DNA of 7,386 nucleotides from positions 1 to 7,386 of the forward strand of contig JAEORG010000188.1 in the NCBI GenBank assembly GCA_016841005.1, given 5' to 3'. The DNA is from Candidatus Thorarchaeota archaeon. GTDB taxonomy: Archaea; Asgardarchaeota; Thorarchaeia; Thorarchaeales; Thorarchaeaceae. Below, one piece after another: positions 5,101 through 7,386 of the stretch (positions within the stretch are counted from its first letter, which is position 1; each line of letters begins with the position of its first letter). Under the pieces are notes generated by a model, which was not told where the DNA came from, did not search any database, and saw only the letters and a program-made list of their open reading frames with translations. The translations under genes and the position numbers were made by a program.

Positions 5101-6633
5101 ATCACTGAAGCTGAGAAGGCTCGTCTGAGCATGGTGAACAACCGCGGACTCTCTCGGACTTGATGAGAGTCCTTTCTTCGAGAGTAAGGACTTCCCTTGA
5201 GATGTGTTCCTCCGGGTCTTGGATAGTTTGCTTCGTGCGACAGCACTAGCCCACTTACCTAGTCCTCCCACAGAATGAAGTGAGTCTGTGAGCGTAATAA
5301 GGCGTGCAGCAATGTTGATGGCTCCGTTTCTGTCCGCATTTGTCTTATGACCACAGGTTGTGCATTGAAAGTAGTTCTGCTTAGGTCTTCTACCTTTACT
5401 TCCACACTTCCAACAGATAATAGATGTCCATGCTTCCGGAACAGATTTGAATCTAGCATTTTTTCCTTCAACATTCCATCCTAATTGAGCCAATTGGTGT
5501 TTAAGACTCTCAGTGATTCTGGAAAATGCCCATGAGTTGACAAGTCGTCTGAATCGTTTGCTCCTTCCAGTGCCACGGCGCGCAGCAAATCGAATGTTCT
5601 TCAGTCTTCCAATGGCAACATAGAGTGTGTATTTTTCTGAGAGTTTTTGGATGTGGTTCAGTATCTGCCTGACAAGTACCCTGTCATACTCTCTGGACAG
5701 ATCCTCGCGCTTGGTTCTCATTGACTTGAGTCTTTTCGCTAGAGCATCATGACGAATCCTATTATTCATACGAGTATGCATCTCATGAGAGAGAACTGCA
5801 ACTTGGTCATCATATTTCTTGAGAAGTCGTATCTTGTCTTCTTGCTTGAAGTAGACTGTAGTTCGTACTTTCTCAGGTGTGACAAGAGAAGCACACACTG
5901 CTTTCTCTATCCCCAGGTCTATACCTAGCACCGCTGGAGGAGGGCAATTTGCTTCTACAGATATTTCTTCAAGACGAACTGCCAAGGTGACCCACCACTT
6001 ACCGTGACGGTCAGTAAAAAGATGAGCTGCCTTGGCTTCTCCACGATTCATCTGATTCTCATGAAATGGTGAAACTTTCAGTGGGATGAATAATCGGTCA
6101 TGCTGATTCTGACCCTTTGCTGCAGTGTCAAATGAATCCCTGAGATTCAACCACCATCTCGCAACAGATGTCTTGCTCTTGACAAGACGAAAGACCTGTG
6201 GCGCAAATGTCCACCTCGGTATTCTTCTAGAACACGAAGTATCGAGAGGTCTTGATGCCTTCCTACCTTTCTTTGCCCGAAGGGTAAGATAGCTCTCATA
6301 CAAACCCACAGCTGTCTTTCGACACTCTGTAAATTCGTTTTGAGAGGTCCTAGGAAATCTGTCCTTCATATCATGCTCGACAGAAGTTCGGTTTGACTGA
6401 GCGCGAGTGGCAGTGAGGGTCATTGCATGAAGCTTGTTTTCATCAATCCTATTCTTTCTCTTACCTGAGAGAAGTTCTTTCTCGTGTGTCTGAATCACTC
6501 CAATGTATGCCCTGATGATTCTCGTGTCCCTCCCAACAATCTGCCTAAGCCTTTGCCTAGACCTTGCTGTCATGACTTCCCAATTGATAGGAATTTTGAC
6601 ACTGATTGTTGTTCCCTTGGACTGAGCCATCAT
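4969..6633 (-). CDS. tnpB: TnpB-family RNA-guided nuclease with substituted RuvC-II glutamate
   Basis: The protein has 554 residues, longer than the usual 380-450. An N-terminal RNA/DNA-binding region is followed by a beta-rich part (KWWVTLAVRLEE, about 212-223) and the split RuvC domain: RuvC-I VLGIDLGIEKA with D239, a basic helical segment, RuvC-II LYVAIGRLKNIR, a C4 zinc ribbon (C407, C410, C424, C427) and RuvC-III TNADRNGAINIAAR with D434. In canonical TnpB the RuvC-II motif reads E-x-L-K-x-I; here G342 (codon GGA, 5608-5610) takes the glutamate position. E400 in VPEAWTS lies three residues before the TS, the place of the alternative glutamate in Fanzor-like rearranged sites, so activity may be kept. 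About 110 residues follow RuvC-III and probably overlap the omega-RNA. The start is ATG 6633 or 6630, and the TATA box ahead suggests a leaderless mRNA. Its role is omega-RNA-guided DNA cleavage for element retention. Confidence 0.9.
   Translation of the reverse strand: MMAQSKGTTISVKIPINWEVMTARSRQRLRQIVGRDTRIIRAYIGVIQTHEKELLSGKRKNRIDENKLHAMTLTATRAQSNRTSVEHDMKDRFPRTSQNEFTECRKTAVGLYESYLTLRAKKGRKASRPLDTSCSRRIPRWTFAPQVFRLVKSKTSVARWWLNLRDSFDTAAKGQNQHDRLFIPLKVSPFHENQMNRGEAKAAHLFTDRHGKWWVTLAVRLEEISVEANCPPPAVLGIDLGIEKAVCASLVTPEKVRTTVYFKQEDKIRLLKKYDDQVAVLSHEMHTRMNNRIRHDALAKRLKSMRTKREDLSREYDRVLVRQILNHIQKLSEKYTLYVAIGRLKNIRFAARRGTGRSKRFRRLVNSWAFSRITESLKHQLAQLGWNVEGKNARFKSVPEAWTSIICWKCGSKGRRPKQNYFQCTTCGHKTNADRNGAINIAARLITLTDSLHSVGGLGKWASAVARSKLSKTRRNTSQGKSLLSKKGLSSSPRESAVVHHAQTSLLSFSDNARMGDDDQAVGKTVEALSVAEGDASAVRQEKETRSVGGIPSQ
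4974..4986 (-). repeat. Hairpin at the tnpB stop, probably in the omega-RNA
   Basis: GGGAT (4974-4978), loop GGA and ATCCC (4982-4986) form a perfect five-pair stem with a three-base loop; the tnpB stop at 4969-4971 follows it directly. Hairpins at this place are usual in omega-RNA scaffolds and IS605 right ends. Confidence 0.5.
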
Positions 6634-6642
6634 CGACGCCTT

Positions 6643-6658
6643 CTAGGATATTTAAAGT
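6643..6658. repeat. 16-base direct repeat, copy 1 (ctaggatatttaaagt)
   Basis: An exact copy of 6734-6749, 91 bases apart. This inner copy supplies the TATA-like box of tnpB. The repeat ends abruptly on both sides. Confidence 0.85.
6649..6656 (-). promoter_or_regulatory. TATA box for tnpB (TTTAAATA)
   Basis: On the minus strand ACTTTAAATATCC fits the archaeal box A. Its centre is about 20-23 bases ahead of the two tandem ATGs (6633 and 6630), so transcription would begin at or just inside the start codon and the mRNA would be leaderless. No Shine-Dalgarno is seen ahead of these ATGs, which agrees. Confidence 0.5.
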
Positions 6659-6660
6659 CC

Positions 6661-6673
6661 GACCGTTTCGGTC
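6661..6673. repeat. Left-end hairpin GACCG-TTT-CGGTC
   Basis: A perfect five-pair stem with a three-base loop. On the minus strand it extends by a U-G wobble and a C-G pair. Its place upstream of tnpB fits a subterminal left-end hairpin of an IS605-type element. Confidence 0.45.
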
Positions 6674-6676
6674 AGA

Positions 6677-6718
6677 GAGTTCACTCTTCTTCTTGTTTCG
6701 AAGAAAGGTTTTGAACTC
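6677..6718. repeat. Long imperfect hairpin in the left-end region
   Basis: GAGTTCA (6677-6683) pairs with TGAACTC (6712-6718). Inside it TTCTTC (6687-6692) pairs with GAAGAA (6700-6705), separated by a small asymmetric internal loop, with a seven-base apical loop. It may be a Y1 transposase recognition structure. Confidence 0.45.
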
Positions 6719-6733
6719 CTATCTTTGTATATA

Positions 6734-6749
6734 CTAGGATATTTAAAGT
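6734..6749. repeat. 16-base direct repeat, copy 2 (ctaggatatttaaagt)
   Basis: An exact copy of 6643-6658. It lies outside the hairpins and near the probable left boundary of the element. On either strand it also contains a TTTAAA box. No gene start lies at a suitable distance on the plus strand, so its role is unclear. Confidence 0.85.
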
Positions 6750-6838
6750 ACTAAGAGTAGATATAATGAAGTTTTAATCTATTATGGGTCTTTTATTCAG
6801 AAAATGGAGCGCTATAATTCTATTATACTGTCAGAGTG

Positions 6839-6847
6839 CTTTATAAG
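6839..6847 (+). promoter_or_regulatory. TATA box CTTTATAAG for the right-edge gene
   Basis: The box is centred about 24 and 27 bases before the tandem ATGs at 6867 and 6870, the expected distance for an archaeal leaderless transcript. It favours those starts over the in-frame ATG at 6804, which lies upstream of the box. Confidence 0.5.
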
Positions 6848-6866
6848 TAATGACGAATATTGTTTT

Positions 6867-7386
6867 ATGATGAGTTCATCCCGTTCAGCCATTAGAAAAC
6901 CTGGGCAGAAAATGGCTATAGCGAAGAGAACCGGTCTGGTTTCTCTTCTTGAGATGATCAAACGAGGTGAGAATCATTATCCAGGAATTTATCGGCGTTC
7001 TCTTAGAATCTGGAGAGAAGCTTGGGCAGAGAGCACTCGTAGGAAAAAGCAGGGGGATCCAGACTACTTCATTCCAATATGCAGGGTAGAAAAACATCTG
7101 CGTAAGAATCACCATAAGATGATTTTCAATACAGCAGCACTCCTTGGAAGTACAGAAACAAAACGAATCTATTCCTGGGATGAGGGAACAATTGGTCCCT
7201 TGAATGCTCTATTAAACTTGGCCGGAGCTAGGCTTAGGTTTCTTGGCATGTCGCGGTATCCATTTTCGACACCTATCAAAATGGAATACGAATATACGAA
7301 AAAAGATGGCACAGTCAAGAAAACAAAAGGGTATGGATATTCTGGCAGCACGCGAAGCACTAAGGTCATTCTTGCACATCCAACTC
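6867..7386 (+). CDS. Unrecognised basic protein, 3' end beyond the window
   Basis: The frame is open from 6747 to the window edge, about 640 bases without a stop, so at least 173 residues are encoded from ATG 6867 (MMSSSRSAIRKPG...). I do not recognise the family. The N-terminal third is strongly basic and helical in character (RTGLVSLLEMIKRGE, then YRRSLRIWREAWAEST), which could bind nucleic acid. A block with NTAALLGS and RIYSWDEG follows, then GPLNALLNLAGARLRFLGMS. The last part (EYEYTKKDGTVKKTKGYGY) reads like beta-hairpin sequence. There are no membrane segments or signal peptide. The start is chosen from the TATA box at 6839-6847; ATG 6804 would add 21 residues. The gene is divergent from tnpB and may be host DNA flanking the element. 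Confidence 0.7.
   Translation, partial: MMSSSRSAIRKPGQKMAIAKRTGLVSLLEMIKRGENHYPGIYRRSLRIWREAWAESTRRKKQGDPDYFIPICRVEKHLRKNHHKMIFNTAALLGSTETKRIYSWDEGTIGPLNALLNLAGARLRFLGMSRYPFSTPIKMEYEYTKKDGTVKKTKGYGYSGSTRSTKVILAHPT

Larger units (their letters stand above)
4867..6749 (-). mobile_element. Solo-tnpB IS200/IS605 (IS1341-type) element; ends approximate
   Basis: A complete tnpB without a tnpA (Y1 transposase) makes this an IS1341-type element, which must be moved in trans. The proposed right end is the minus-strand TTCAC at 4867-4871, because TnpB-tail-like coding continues in frame to exactly this point; TTCAC is the right cleavage motif known from ISDra2. The left end lies somewhere in 6660-6750, where there are two hairpins and a 16-base direct repeat. 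AGAGTTCACTC occurs at both ends in inverted orientation (4865-4875 and 6676-6686). The tnpB region is visibly richer in G+C than the defence genes, consistent with a separate origin. Confidence 0.5.

Noticed and set aside
6885..7369. Two minus-strand ORFs of 76 and 66 codons
   Set aside because: They lie antisense to the longer open frame at 6867-7386, which has better coding character and a TATA box.
1..7386. CRISPR array
   Set aside because: No regularly spaced repeats of 23 bases or more on either strand; the only exact longer repeat found is the 16-base pair near 6650 and 6740.

Overview
The window looks archaeal. Two genes have TATA-like boxes (TTTAAATA and CTTTATAAG) about 20-27 bases ahead of an ATG, as expected for leaderless archaeal transcripts. 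Other genes are preceded by purine-rich Shine-Dalgarno sequences, and two begin with TTG. A solo tnpB with a long C-terminal tail also fits archaea. I cannot name the lineage from sequence alone; an uncultured archaeon, possibly Asgard-like, is only a guess.

Layout. The left edge (1-82, +) holds a short open C-terminus that resembles the tail of another IS605-type TnpB, at low confidence. From 129 to 4643 four genes lie on the minus strand in one direction. In transcription order they are a gamma-class DNA adenine methyltransferase (4643-3093), a putative restriction endonuclease (3009-1960), an AAA_15/OLD-like ATPase (about 1858-746) and a DUF3226-like TOPRIM protein (749-129). The endonuclease combines an RNA-polymerase-alpha-CTD-like helix-hairpin-helix domain, two zinc-binding clusters and a D...ExK nuclease core. 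The last two genes overlap by ATGA. A possible 50-residue ORF with its own ribosome binding site overlaps the methyltransferase start. Positions 4867 to about 6750 hold a solo tnpB insertion element, also on the minus strand. A divergent, unrecognised gene starts at 6867/6870 on the plus strand and runs off the right edge.

How the genes may work together. The methyltransferase and endonuclease look like a type II restriction-modification pair. The ATPase/TOPRIM pair has the same logic as PARIS (AriA/AriB) and OLD/Gabija-type immunity, in which an ABC-like ATPase senses invasion and a TOPRIM nuclease acts. Because all four genes run in one direction with short gaps, the segment reads as a compact defence island flanked on one side, perhaps both, by TnpB elements. 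Joint function is inference.

The TnpB is notable in itself. The canonical RuvC-II glutamate is replaced by glycine (GGA codon), while a glutamate stands three residues before the TS of the zinc-ribbon motif (PEAWTS). That pattern fits the rearranged catalytic site described for Fanzors and some TnpBs. The sequence beyond its stop codon still reads in frame as a TnpB-tail-like peptide ending at a TTCAC motif, which suggests the right end and the omega-RNA 3' end.
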